From Darksidea phi (taxonomy: Eukaryota; Ascomycota; Dothideomycetes; Pleosporales; Lentitheciaceae): a stretch of DNA of 64,000 nt. The number at the start of each line of letters is the position of its first letter. Within the stretch, counting starts at the first letter, position 1. The notes under the pieces were generated by a model that was not told the DNA's origin, did not search any database, and was given only the letters and a program-made list of their open reading frames with translations. Below are positions 10,003-21,227 of this stretch, piece after piece. Both the position numbers and the translations under genes were made by a program. The stretch covers positions 248,001 through 312,000 of the forward strand of contig JASJFT010000004.1 of assembly GCA_030770425.1 (NCBI GenBank), written 5' to 3'.

Positions 10003-11275
10003 GAGGAGGTGAGGTAAAGAGCGGAGCTATCGACATGGTGGCTCGCCACCACACCCGCCACCGGACCGGAGGAACCATCCGCCGGCGAGGTGTGACGCCG
10101 CCGCTGCAAAACATATCACATTTCACATTTCACATCTCACATTTGCTGCATCTACGGAAGAAGTAAGTCCCGGAGCGAGAGCCAGGGGGCCATTGACAAA
10201 TGCTAACCGGGCGATATGGTAAGCCGCCAGCCTGGGCCTGCCCTCCTGCGAGCCCTCGACCATCACCATTAGACTCCCCCGGCATCAGACTCCCTCGGAC
10301 ACAAAATCCAAAGGTTTCCCAATACTCAAACAAAACGCACTAAGTTTGAGATGCTGGTTGTTCTCTTTGTTGCAAAACGCGGAGTGAAACGGCAGTAAAC
10401 CAACGCTAAGAGCGTCTAGGGCAACAACAAGCATCGCAACTAATTTTAGCTGTAGCTTGTGTGAGCCTGGCGGTGATGGAGTTTGACGCCATGGTCAAAC
10501 CAGTGGTGGTCAATGACTATGTGGCATCTCTTGAAGGTCTATCAACGGATAGAGGTGTCAAGGTAGCAACATGCCAAGTTGTAGCGAACGCGATCCCAAA
10601 TGGCACTGCAGAGGAGCTCTGGATGCGCATCCGGGTACAAAAGGAAATAGGCATTGACTGTCTCCATGCCTAGCCGCACGACTAGGAACGCAACTCTGCA
10701 TTAAAACGTGCCTTTTCGGCACGATACAAACTTCAACCCCTCCAAACACTGTCTAGCCCTCCCTGACCGCGACCCTACCATCGGGTCCCCGCCAGCCTGC
10801 GCTACCAGTGGCCCTTTGAGTCTACACGGAAACATGATCGCACAGCCAAGCCTACCTGAAGTATTGAGTATCGGCCCTTGAGGCAAAACACGCTGCACCT
10901 ACCCACGCACTTAAGGTCTTGGCCATTCAGGCAAGCCATTGTCCTAGGATGTTGGACGCTGTTTGACGATGCAATTGGGCGGCGCCGGAGGTTTTCCTAT
11001 GGAGTTTTTAGCACCCGAGGGAAACAAGCGGATGCATACCAAGAAATATTTGTTTTGGATTTGCACAGTGAGAGTCTTCTGCAAGGTGCATACCAAGAAG
11101 TATATATGGGATGAGGAAGGAGACCATCGAAATCACCATCGACATCAGCCTTTCTATTCTATCTTCTCCTTTCTTGCATCTTCTTTTACCAGCAGCTAGT
11201 CTGTGGTTTATTCTATTCCATATTGCTATTGTGTTGATCACTTAGTCGCCTAATTCTTCCCACCCATCCTTCAAC
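10003..11275. other. Divergent intergenic region with a tiny retroelement insertion
   Basis: This is a shared promoter region between the reductase (minus) and the Egh16-like gene (plus). ORFs at 10461-10673 and 10878-11114 look like chance frames. It contains the ~40-bp LINE-end insertion listed separately, about 190 bp upstream of the Egh16-like ATG. Confidence 0.4.
11046..11086 (-). mobile_element. Extremely 5'-truncated LINE-family 3' end, ~40 bp, with target-site duplication
   Basis: The core (minus strand) matches the 3' end of the element at 47101-48150: gcagaagactctcac, then gtgcaaatccaaaac. It sits between perfect 13-bp copies of tgcataccaagaa at 11033-11045 and 11087-11099; the match extends to 17 bp with one mismatch. 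This is the signature of target-primed reverse transcription that stopped after a few dozen bases. Confidence 0.7.
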
Positions 11276-12317
11276 ATGTACTTCTCCAAGCAAATCGCTC
11301 TTGCGGCTGCTCTAGCATCTTATACCTCCGCTCATGGTGTCGTCGTCTCCATGAATGGTGCCAACGGTGTTATCATGCCTGGTCTTACCATCGCTGACGG
11401 CACTCCCCGCGACTGCTCTTCCAACGGCTGCGGCTCCCAGGCAGACACAGCTATTATTCGTGACCGCGACATCGCATCCGGCAAGAATGGACCTTTGGGC
11501 CGTACTCAGGGTAATGGTCCTGTTGACGCTGCCGTTATGATCGCAGCTTTCATGGGCACGGGTGCCGCCGCTGCGCCACCTACCAACCAAGGCGCTTCTG
11601 GTGCCACTGGTGTTGAGGACAATCTCCCGCAGAACGTCCAGCGCCGACAACTCCTCGGCGGCCTCCTTGGAGGTGGTAAGGCAGCTGGGGGCGGTGGTGG
11701 TGCTACTGGAATTGCTGGTCTGTTCGGTGGTGGTGGCACCAAAGCTGAGGGCCCACCAGAGAGCCGGGTTGCGGCTGCTGCCGGCCAAGGTGCAAGCAGT
11801 GGCATGCCAACGGCGGCTGATGATGGCACTGTCGATATGACTTTCCGTCAAGTGAGTTTACTGTTTACTTCCTCCCCTTATACCTCCTCCCCCACTTCCC
11901 CCCCTTCTTCCCCAAACCACCAAAATAAAGGGAAACGGCAGCAGACCTAACATGAGCCTACAGATTAATCAGGATGGCGCGGGTCCCTTCACCGCTGATG
12001 TCGACGGTACCTCCGGCGGTACCGACGAGGCAGCCTTCCAACCCGCCACAGTCACCAAGGACGTCCCCGGTCTTGGTGTCCAGGGTATCTCGCTCGCCAC
12101 GAGCACCGAGTTCGACATGCAAATTCAGATGCCTGCTGGTATGACCTGCGACGCTACGGTTGCTGGTGTGAACAACGTCTGCGTTGCTCGTGTGAGGAAC
12201 GGTGCTGCCGCTGGTCCTTTCGGTGGATCTGTCGCTTTCACGCAAACGGCGGCGGCGAGGAAGAGGGCTATTGCCTACAGGCTCAAGAAGAGGATGGAGA
12301 TCGGCAACACTCATTAA
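11276..12317 (+). CDS. Egh16/Gas1 (MAS)-family secreted protein, two exons
   Basis: This family is made by many fungi during appressorium formation and host penetration; the biochemical activity is unknown. Exons are 11276-11851 and 11964-12317 (309 aa, intron 112 bp). The signal peptide MYFSKQIALAAALASYTSAHG is followed by GVVVSMNGANGV, the hallmark GTPRDCSSNGCGSQADTAII, and GPLGRTQGNGPVDAAVMIAA. The second exon gives INQDGAGPFTADVDGTSGGT, MPAGMTC and NVCVARVRNGAAAGPFGG, ending AARKRAIAYRLKKR. Two oddities stand out. A long Gly/Ala-rich insertion sits around residues 125-165. The segment that in relatives usually reads P-T-C-x-x-x-G-T-V is here MPTAADDGTV, so one expected cysteine is missing. 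The family call is secure; a role in virulence is only a family-level inference. Confidence 0.9.
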
Positions 12318-14000
12318 GTGGATGAATGTTTGGATAGGGGAGATAGACGGGGCATTGGTTTTTGATCAACTCATGGCTGCGCGATGGGTACCCGCATTAG
12401 AGTTTATTCTTATACATATTGGAGCTGAGCCCATACGCCACTCGTTAATATTTTCCTACACTTAGATATCTATTGTTTATATATTCTTTCCGCTACGTGC
12501 CTACCTCCAGAGCTCAAATATTGTCTGTTATCACAACTGCTCACAACAATACAAACCCAGAAGATTGCACTTTAGCACCTCGGCCATGTCGTAAGCCTTC
12601 GTATCTCTGCGCAACTACGGTGAAGCTGGGGTGTGGCATTACAAAGATGACAGCAGAACAATGCTTTCAAATTCTATGCTCGTCGTCAGGATGAGTGGCA
12701 CACTCGTTTTGAAAGGCGCCGATAACGCGAGACAAGAACCAAGTGCGAATTGTAATCACTTACCGGCCTAGTTTACGCTAGTAGTTTACGAGGACAAGAG
12801 TTCGCCGTTCCGGCATGGATATAGTGCACTTGCGTAAAGCGTTGCGCCTCGCTATATTTATTTAATGCCTTGAGGTATAGTATAATTTACTGAATCTACT
12901 CACTCATCTTATAGTCTTGAGTCTCAACACCTTGATTGACTAGTTGTTACCCTCCGCGCTACGCCACTGGGGGATAATCCCACGGGAGGCTTGTGTAGAT
13001 AAGGCCAATGGCCGTCTATAGCACGTTAATCAAACTCACTCATTCACCCACTGGCTGAGGATAAGAGTAGCCGGGATTCTGGCTACTAGAGCAAGTGACC
13101 AGCCATCAAATATATCTCGCGCCTTCTTTTTTCCTTTATGACTTTAACCCTCATCACTTACTTGCCCAAATTCATGCGTCCTTATCCCACAACCTTTCTG
13201 GAAGAAACGCAACCCGGCTCCGTTCAACTGCAACCTAACGCCTCCTTTTTCGATGTACGGCAGGGGATGACCTGCTGCTTGAGCAATAGTTGGGAACATT
13301 GAACTCGAAAGACTCACCTGTGCACCCTCAACCTACTTGATTATAGACTACGTGAATGTACTTTTGCGTCCGACTACCCAGATATGGGCGGCAGTTGAAA
13401 ATGGCTACGACGCAAGGATAGCGATCTGCGAGATGTTCGCCCAATTTCTGTCCTGCTTTCCCAAACAGATGCTTGCTGGCTAAATCACGTTTTTAGTGAT
13501 GGCTTACGGCACTACCCAAGGTAAGGTATCGCGCGTTTTGCACTGGATGTGTCAGGCTAACTAATTTGTTCTAGGACTTTATGTACACGAAGATGATCAA
13601 GCTATATCCACGATACTTGTGAACAGTTACGAGACCAAGTAAGACCTACCTCGAAAAAAGTGCGTCGCACTCAAATATACCTACCGCCAATCGCTAGGGT
13701 GACGGAGGTTTCTGCGAATTCTAAGCCCTCGGGTTCTATTAATTTGTACAACTTTCTTGACTTCACCATGCGCGCTCATTCCTTACGTACTCATACAAGG
13801 ACTAGTATATTTACTCTTAATTGTACTTCACCGCTTCACTGCTCAGCGCTTCACCGCTCAGCGCTTTCACCAAGCGCAATAGCCAATTATCTTGGCAACC
13901 AAAGTAAATGCTAGTAGAAGGACGCGGCTCTATGAAACAACCCAGACGTAGAACTACGTTTCCAGTCTTCACAGAACGATTTCGTGGACTCTGATACAGG
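12318..14000. other. Gene-poor 1.7-kb stretch with short repeats and a tiny spliced ORF
   Basis: No confident gene. A 29-codon spliced ORF can be read at 13499-13520 plus 13575-13642, with good donor (gtaagg), branch (ggctaac) and acceptor (ttctag). The 17-mer ctggctgaggataagag at 13051-13067 recurs inside the LINE-like element at 47820. A short tandem repeat (cttcaccgctcagcg-like units) lies near 13825-13870. Confidence 0.35.
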
Positions 14001-15556
14001 ATGGAGGGCGACAATGCTGCGCTCAACGAAGAGCGGAAGACGTTTGCGAACTTCTTTTTGAGCTCACCAGACGCAATAGCGGGTAAGGGCTGTCCTAATT
14101 CAAGGCATACTAGCCATGTTGCTGACAGCGAGTTGCAGTACGAAATGAGGCCGCCCAGCCAGATGCCATCGTTTCGCATTCTCCTGTGGAAAGGGTACAG
14201 AATAAGCTTTATGCACTCGAAGGCTTTTTTGCACAGCAACAGCAGCAGTGTAAGTCGTACATTAAACGGAAAGAACAGTCTGGCTGACACATAACAGTAA
14301 CTAGATTGCGAAGTGTCGTGGCTGAGGTGACAAACCTAAACGAAGGACTTTACAAGCACGTCGGGGATCTGAAGCATCGGGTTGTCCAGCTCGAGCAGCA
14401 CATTACGCAGCATCGATCCCATATCGACCGGAAGGAAGAGAGACTCGCTCCGGACACAAACACCAGAAACAGGGCGGGTAGTCGCAATCGGTCTATTGTC
14501 GCCTCAGCTTTGAACACCAGTATTAGCGGAAATGACTTGTTGCCTGCATTTCCAGCTGGCCTGCCGACTCCTACAGCCCCAGCGACGAAGGTGAGTACTC
14601 CACATGATACCTCGCATAGTAAAGGATAAGAGTGCGGTGACTGACATGATCGTTAGGCTGGCTTTATAACTGATACGATCGACTCCACGAACACGTCCGG
14701 AGTACCGCAGACTCCCGCCCCAGTGGGAACTCGAAAGTCGCGGACGTTTCTAAACAAGCGCGAAACTCACAATCTTACCAACTACATTCCGCCGGCGGGA
14801 GCTCAAATTCCAATCGTTCCGCTGACCGACGTTGAAGTTATTGTCTTCTTCTTCAATGCACTACAACGTCCTATTGTTGCCCTTCGCCTCTATGCCCGAA
14901 ACTGGGGCCCGGCAGACATCACCCGTGTTCTTAACGAGTATCGAGACATCAAGCCAGATGGGTATCATCGAAATACCTGCAGTGTCAAGTGTTCTAAGGC
15001 GATCAAGCGCGGGCAAAAGTTATGGGGAGTAGATTGGGAAAAGTATTGGCGGAGCTTCTTTCTTGAAGCTGACGATGCCGACGCAACAGACGCCATCCGC
15101 CTCAAGGATTCCGAGATCAAACATCCCCACGAAGAGGATGATTATCCAGTTCTCGAGCTCCTAACGGGGCTCAAGAAACTTCCCGTCTGCGATAAGAAGG
15201 AAATAGGATTGTTCAGCCGCGCCGTTCAGTGGTGTGCCCTGAACCAGGCTGACATTGGTCTGTCATTGATCCACAAGGTCGTCATTGCGCTCGAGCATGG
15301 TATCGACCCCGCCGATGCTCTCGCTGTCGGAACTTCTCCCGTTGACGACATGCTGGTCGATGTTGGGGACATTGAAACTCGTGACGATCACGATACCCAA
15401 GTCAGTCAATTGGCCGAAACAGTTTCGTCGAGCCTTAGTGAGGTGGGTGACGAGCTTGTCACGGCTGTAGGGCTCAAGGAGGAGGCCGTCTTAAACACCA
15501 TCGCTACTAGTAAGGGCAGGAACAAGGCATATCTTAAGGTTGAGCATGATGATTAG
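14001..15556 (+). CDS. Orphan coiled-coil protein, four exons
   Basis: I do not recognise this protein. Exons are 14001-14082, 14139-14249, 14298-14590 and 14657-15556 (461 aa); each junction keeps frame and uses consensus fungal sites. The N-terminal 60 residues end in a Q run (FFAQQQQQ). Exon 3 encodes a probable coiled coil (VAEVTNLNEGLYKHVGDLKH and on, roughly residues 70-115) and then a Ser/Thr/Pro-rich linker. The C-terminal half has a compact, Trp-containing region (LYARNWGPADITRVLNEYRD, GQKLWGVDWEKYWRSFFLEA) and an acidic tail. There is no signal peptide or membrane segment, so it is probably intracellular. It is first of three same-strand orphans (14.0-21.1 kb). Open frames over ~1.4 kb of exon argue it is a real gene. 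Confidence 0.7.
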
Positions 15557-16441
15557 GTGCTCAACGAGGATACAGGATGACTGGAAGTCCTGACTCGGTT
15601 ACCAAGAACATTACGCTGGCGGTCGTCGCATGTCATCATAGCTGCTCACCGCACATATCCGCTTACCATCCATTTGGGACCTTATGGTTTCCTTGGCCGT
15701 GCTACTATATTATAGTTAGGGGTTCTTTAGTAGTGGAGAATCAGATCATTGCAGTGATATGATATAGTGACCTCATGTCTATTTAAGCAGTGCAGAATCG
15801 CTTCATACCCAAAATCTTGCGTACTGTGAATACGGTTGAACACCTTTATGTAATCGCTGCCAAGTATGGTTGACAGCAAAAGTCACCCATAGATCGCGAA
15901 ACCCACGAACCTCATCAAGTTGCAAAAAAATAAAAAAAAATCTACTCTCTCGCGCTCCAGTTGCGGTTGAGCGGCTACTACGTCTGTGGGAGATGGTACA
16001 CCGGGCTGACGGTCTTGACAGTGAGCGTTGCCGCGACACGTTTATTTATGAGCAATAGTCTCCAATTTACTCCAAATCATTCCTTCCGCACAATTGCACG
16101 TGATGATGCGAGGACGTAGTCCAGCCCTCTCACTACCTCTCTACAATTAATTCTATTTTCTCGTATTATATGTGGGCCGTGTACCTCCTTCACCACGTCG
16201 CCCATTTCTCCAAGCACCGAGCTCATGTTTTCAATAAAATATCGCGCACGTTGTCCATTGCTTCTGAATAAGACCCTTTACGCGTCGCAACGCAGCTGCA
16301 ACCTGCAATACGCAACTGGGCCTTTCCTCTCAGCGCCACCCTAAACACTGACGCATCGCAACTGCAACGCTCAGTCTCCGGCTTTTGCATCGCCTATACC
16401 TACAATCCCGGATTACAAAGGTCAAGGACCAAATACCCGTC
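15557..16441. other. Intergenic between orphan genes
   Basis: AT-richer spacer holding the 3' flank of the first orphan gene and the promoter of the second; nothing else recognised. Confidence 0.4.
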
Positions 16442-18499
16442 ATGAACAGTAATCCTCGCAAGCGCAGCTATGATGGATTTGACCTCGAAGATCTCAAGGA
16501 CGCACGATGTACGGGAGGCAAACGGCAGCAAATCTACTCTCATAAAGACGAGATACAGATTAGCGGAACAAGAAAGCTGCTACCAAACCCGGCGTACGGA
16601 CAATCGCCGATGGCTCATAATATGCAATTCCCGCAACACCACTCAGCCCAAATGCCACCGGGATATTATCCCAACGAAATGCTCCAGAACTTCAACTGTG
16701 AGCTTACGGAGAGCCAAAAGTCTAAATATACACAGCAGTTTGGGCAGATGGGGCATTATGTACACCCAATCCAGCCGACGAAGACAGATTCAGCTGGCTT
16801 TCAGCAAGCTGTGAGCGCACGGGGTTGTGTACCACCAGCGATGGTGGGAAGTCCCGCTCATCCCATGTGGCATGCGAGCATGTATGCAGGACCGCTTTCG
16901 TCGCCACAGCCATCTTACTCGCAACATTTCCACCCCGTAGCTGATATCCAGGACGCTGTCACATCTCAGTCTGGCAGTCAAGTTCACAACCTATCTTCTG
17001 CGTCACTACGGCCATATGTGTCTAATCCCTATCCTGGGAACGCCACGCATACTGCCGTCACATATTCACCCGTTCAAATATCGCGATGGCCAAATTTGCC
17101 TCACGTTGCGTGTGTGAACAACCGGCAGAACACCATCACCAATCAACACACTCTGGGTGCTCAACGTAAAGCTCAACCGTTGCGGCCATCGCAACCTCTC
17201 CTTTTCCAGCATGAAGACGGATTCCAAAGGCCCCGCATACCCATACCCATCGTTGAAAGCGTGGCTTCCAAAGGGCAATCACCACAGTCGCAAGCACAGC
17301 AACACGACGTTGCAGACCACAGCCAGATTTTCTCCACTCTACCGTCAAACCCTAGTCAAAAACATACCCCGGAACCAATTCCTTCGTCTCCATCGCTTGA
17401 CTCAGATCCATCTAAGGAGTCCTCGTCACCAAACGCGGAACATGAACACACCGTTCAGGATGTCATCGAACCACTGCCCATCGACTTTGTCCCAGATTTC
17501 GACCTGCCATTCAGTGACGACCATATAGCCTACCTCAAACAACTGGAAAGACCAATCGTTCATGATCCCTTCTTTGACCTCGACATAGCTCGTGCTTTAG
17601 AGAAGGAAGCTAACGAAGATTTCGCCAATATGCTCGAGAATGCCACCAGAGAAGTGAAACTGGATAAACGATCCAAAGAGCCGGAGCCACGAGATGATCT
17701 CCGGAGTAAAGGAAAACATACAGAGAGGGAGGATTGGAGAGTTGCATACGAGAAGGGGCAGCTTATCATTCAAGCACAACAGAAGCGGGAGTTCGAGTTG
17801 ATGGTCCAGAAGCATAAGGAAGAGAAGGCGAGGAAGGCAAGAGAGAAGGAAGAACAGGAAAACGCTGGACAGCAGAAAGCTGAGTGGAAAGAGAAATTGC
17901 GAGTGGGGGAAGAAAAGCTTGCCCAGGTGCGAGAATGCTTGCGGACTGGGAATGAGCAGGAGTGTGCCCAAGAAGCAGAGGAGACACGCGCTACCAAGTC
18001 GCAACAGCGTCTAGACGCCGAAAAGACAAATCACGTCATCAATCAACCCGAACTGCAACAGGCGTCAGGCCGGCAACTAGCTCAGGAACAACAGCGACGG
18101 GCTCCAGAACCGAGCATCACACGAGTACCTCAGCAGACTCAACAGCAGCAGCAAGCTGAAAATCGGCACAAGAATCAACCCAACGCAAACCATGACCAGT
18201 CCGCCAAACAAACAAAAAAGAAAACACAGCCTCCGGATCCCAATAAACCCAAGTACACCCCAATGCGAAAGCTGGAACGGTCCGTACTAGATTCCCCCGG
18301 ATCTCATGCACTGGAATCGCTTCTACAGAAACGAGATGAGGTCCTTAAAGTGAAATGGGAGTGGTCTGCAAGAGAAGACGCACTTAAAGGCTCTGAAAAA
18401 CGCAACGTCGCTGGGAAAATCAGGACATGCGTGAAAAAGCTGGACAAGTTGCGCGAGTTGATCATTGCTGCGGGTGGAGAGGCGCATGCAAATGATTAG
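16442..18499 (+). CDS. Orphan Gln-rich coiled-coil protein, single exon
   Basis: I do not recognise this 685-aa protein. The first in-frame ATG gives MNSNPRKRSYDGFDLEDLKD, whose PRKRSYD looks like a nuclear localisation signal. Residues ~40-330 are low complexity, rich in Pro, Gln, Ser, Tyr and His. An acidic patch follows at ~345-370 (PLPIDFVPDFDLPFSDD), which would suit an activation domain. Residues ~425-510 form a long charged coiled coil rich in Glu, Lys and Gln. A Gln-rich stretch (QQTQQQQQ) and a Lys-rich stretch come next. The last ~80 residues (RKLERSVLDSPGSHALESLL through LDKLRELIIAAGG) may fold. The architecture suggests a nuclear regulatory or scaffold protein, but that is inference from composition only. 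Confidence 0.75.
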   Translation: MNSNPRKRSYDGFDLEDLKDARCTGGKRQQIYSHKDEIQISGTRKLLPNPAYGQSPMAHNMQFPQHHSAQMPPGYYPNEMLQNFNCELTESQKSKYTQQFGQMGHYVHPIQPTKTDSAGFQQAVSARGCVPPAMVGSPAHPMWHASMYAGPLSSPQPSYSQHFHPVADIQDAVTSQSGSQVHNLSSASLRPYVSNPYPGNATHTAVTYSPVQISRWPNLPHVACVNNRQNTITNQHTLGAQRKAQPLRPSQPLLFQHEDGFQRPRIPIPIVESVASKGQSPQSQAQQHDVADHSQIFSTLPSNPSQKHTPEPIPSSPSLDSDPSKESSSPNAEHEHTVQDVIEPLPIDFVPDFDLPFSDDHIAYLKQLERPIVHDPFFDLDIARALEKEANEDFANMLENATREVKLDKRSKEPEPRDDLRSKGKHTEREDWRVAYEKGQLIIQAQQKREFELMVQKHKEEKARKAREKEEQENAGQQKAEWKEKLRVGEEKLAQVRECLRTGNEQECAQEAEETRATKSQQRLDAEKTNHVINQPELQQASGRQLAQEQQRRAPEPSITRVPQQTQQQQQAENRHKNQPNANHDQSAKQTKKKTQPPDPNKPKYTPMRKLERSVLDSPGSHALESLLQKRDEVLKVKWEWSAREDALKGSEKRNVAGKIRTCVKKLDKLRELIIAAGGEAHAND

Positions 18500-18748
18500 G
18501 CAGACGGAGTTGCCATTGGAGTCAGTTGTGAGGGTGCCTTGCAAGGTAGTTGAGACACTGGAGAATAGTTTTCTGATCCCAAAGAATTCTTGCAAAATAT
18601 ATCATATCCAGTACAAAGGTTTTACTTTCAAATGTGTAATCGTTGTGGTGAATAGTGTGAATATGTTATTCCCTACATTTTCTATCTGCGAAGGACCTAC
18701 CTAGAAAGTTTCACAAGATCCCAGGAATCGCTCTCATATCTAGAACAA

Positions 18749-21122
18749 ATGGCTATACGAGTTGGAAGTTCCAATTATTGTGACAAGTGAGCGTACTCGG
18801 TATAGCATTGCGCAGTACACAGAGTGAACTAAGAATACATAGTTTACTTTTCAAGCACCTTCACCAAGCTAAAGCGCGGGCAATATTTTCACTAACACTA
18901 GACCAATAAAATTGGCAGAAGACGTTCACTGGCAATTCAGATGCCCTGAATGTAACAGATTCTGCGCTGCAGCGGGCACGCATTGCACCTGCACCTCCAC
19001 AACCCAAACCATAACGGCACCTTCTTTGTCTCAACCGCTCTGTATGTCGCAACTATCGCCCCATGCTCCTAGAGCACCTTACTGTCAGCGAGGATCGGTA
19101 CGTCTCTACGATTTCCATCAGATTGTACGAACGGCGCGGCTCGCGCCCTAACACCTAGGCGCTGACCGCTTTGGGTGAGCTTTACTGACCTGGTGCCTTC
19201 CAGGTCCGTATTTTTACTTCTGCAGTGGGCCAGGGCTGGCTGACGCGCGACCCACGACATCCGTCTTTCGAAAGTGACCTCAAACGTGACGTCGCCGCCA
19301 TAAACGCAGTTCTCGACCCCGAGGCCGCGGCCGACGACCCCCATAGAAATGAACTTGGGCCATTGCTACGCACTCTTGTTCCCGAAAAGCTTGTAAACCG
19401 CCAGTTGATTAACATGATTCATTTCGCAAAGGACGAGTTCCAGCAGCTCATTCACTGGCGAGCATGCCAGGCACACACCAAAAGGTTAAGATGTTTGGAT
19501 CTGAGGAACCCTAGGAAGGAGCTCGACACTCTTGCTATGGAGTTGAACCCGACTTATGCCCTGCAAGCAACGAATCGTGCAGCAATTAGTACCGCTCTGC
19601 CACCCGTCAGCACCGCCGAGACGCATGCCATCAGTACAAATACGATTCAGCGGATGTTACGAGACGAGGAACTTTCCGGACAGGGAATGAAAGACACCCT
19701 GTCCAAGACGCACACGAAAAAAGTCAATACACCCCAACATTTCGAGCTGCCGCCCAAATCCTCGAACGGTACTCTCTCGCCACCGGCACTTGTCCGTTCA
19801 CCGTACGAGACTCATGCCCGTTATGTCAACCCGGCTGACTATCCATCAATACACACATCCAATACGTTGAATCCTCAGAGAAAATATGTATGGAGTAAAG
19901 GAAACACTGGAAATGGAGTGCGACCCCAGCCAAGAAACATTGGACAGACGTGGCAGCCAGTTAAGCCTCCGGCTAGCTCCGTCACTACTTATACCATCCC
20001 ACAACCGCAGCAGCAGCAAGCCCCACAAGCAGACATTTCGCCAAAACAGGGCCACATGCCTAATCTCATGTACAACACAGGCCAGAAGCGAATGGGGCCA
20101 AGTATTGACCGGGAGTTATTCTCACCCAAACGCAGGGCGACGCCAGGGTCCGTGAACTCATCCCTCACGTATGGCTTGCCGCTGCCCAATATGGTTTCAT
20201 CCAATTACTATAGCTCAGGACGCCAGCCAGCAAACACGAGTGCGCCAAATCTGTCGAAGCATGCCTATCCAGCGGCCGAGTCTAGCAGTTCGCAGCATAG
20301 GTAAGTTGCTACACGATTGACAGACAGTGCAGCTTCTAGCTTTCAATAAGAGACCGAAATTCTCTATGGGCATATTTTACTGAATTGTTCAACAGGCAGC
20401 CCGAAAATATGCAATTCCAACCAGTTCGCCAGCTCACACCCGCCGCATCACCACCAATGACGCATGCACTCTTAGACCCTATTATTGACCCACAGGGTCT
20501 ATACATCAAAGAGCAACGTGGGATAGCTAGTCACAGTCCTAAACAGCAGGAAAGCCTACAACAGCAACTGCTTCCCACGCGACAACCTGCGGCACAACAA
20601 CCCCTGTCATTACAAGCTCTACAATCTCCGAACACTAATCCAACCTCTTACCATCAAGTGAACCCGGAATGGGAAGTATGGCACCGTAATAAACTTACGA
20701 AAGAAAAAGAAGAGCGTATAAAAGCCGAACGCAAAAGGAGCCTTCGTATCGAGATCCTCGCCGAGATGGCTACTGGCGCCGATGTTCTGGCATATCGATA
20801 CAACGAATACCTTGAGATATTCCCTCTTCCAAGAGGTCAGTTCAAGTCAAAGTACCTTCGAGAGCTCCTCGCGAACGAGAACATAGCCGACGACGACGAG
20901 AGCGAGGCCGCTAGAACGGTGCGATTTGCGAAGAGCAGGTGGTGGAACTATTGGACAACGAAGGACAGAGATTCAGTAATGAAGGCCATGAAGGAGGCCG
21001 CCGAAGAGCCGTTAGGCTTGGAAGGGGAGATGCGCAAAGGCGGACACTTAATTACGCAGACCGATATTAGTGCTATCAGAAGGAACGCGAAGGCTTACGC
21101 TAGCCCTCTTGTCGGAGCTTAG
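18749..21122 (+). CDS. Orphan protein with N-terminal Cys cluster and Gln-rich middle, four exons
   Basis: I do not recognise this 672-aa protein. Inferred exons are 18749-18786, 18941-19097, 19204-20300 and 20396-21122. Joining exons 1 and 2 creates a cysteine cluster, NYCDKCPECNRFC then THCTC, resembling a zinc ribbon. Exon 1 is the weakest part: no ATG is in frame at the exon 2 side, so an upstream exon is required, and this is the best fit (donor gtgagc, cactaac branch). A folded segment follows (residues ~70-180, ending KRLRCLDLRNPRKEL), then a Pro/Gln/Ser-rich middle. The C-terminus is Trp/Tyr-containing (YRYNEYLEIFPLPRGQFKSK, KSRWWNYWTTKDRD). After the TAG stop the same frame continues with coding-like sequence to a TGA at 21225-21227, so the gene may have lost its last 34 codons. 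Confidence 0.65.
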
Positions 21123-21227
21123 ATTGCCTGCCCGGAACGTGCGGTCTGGGAGAAGGCGCAGGAGAAGGCATTTGATGAGATTGTTTATCGCATCTTGAAG
21201 AGGAAGCTGAGACATTCCACTAATTGA

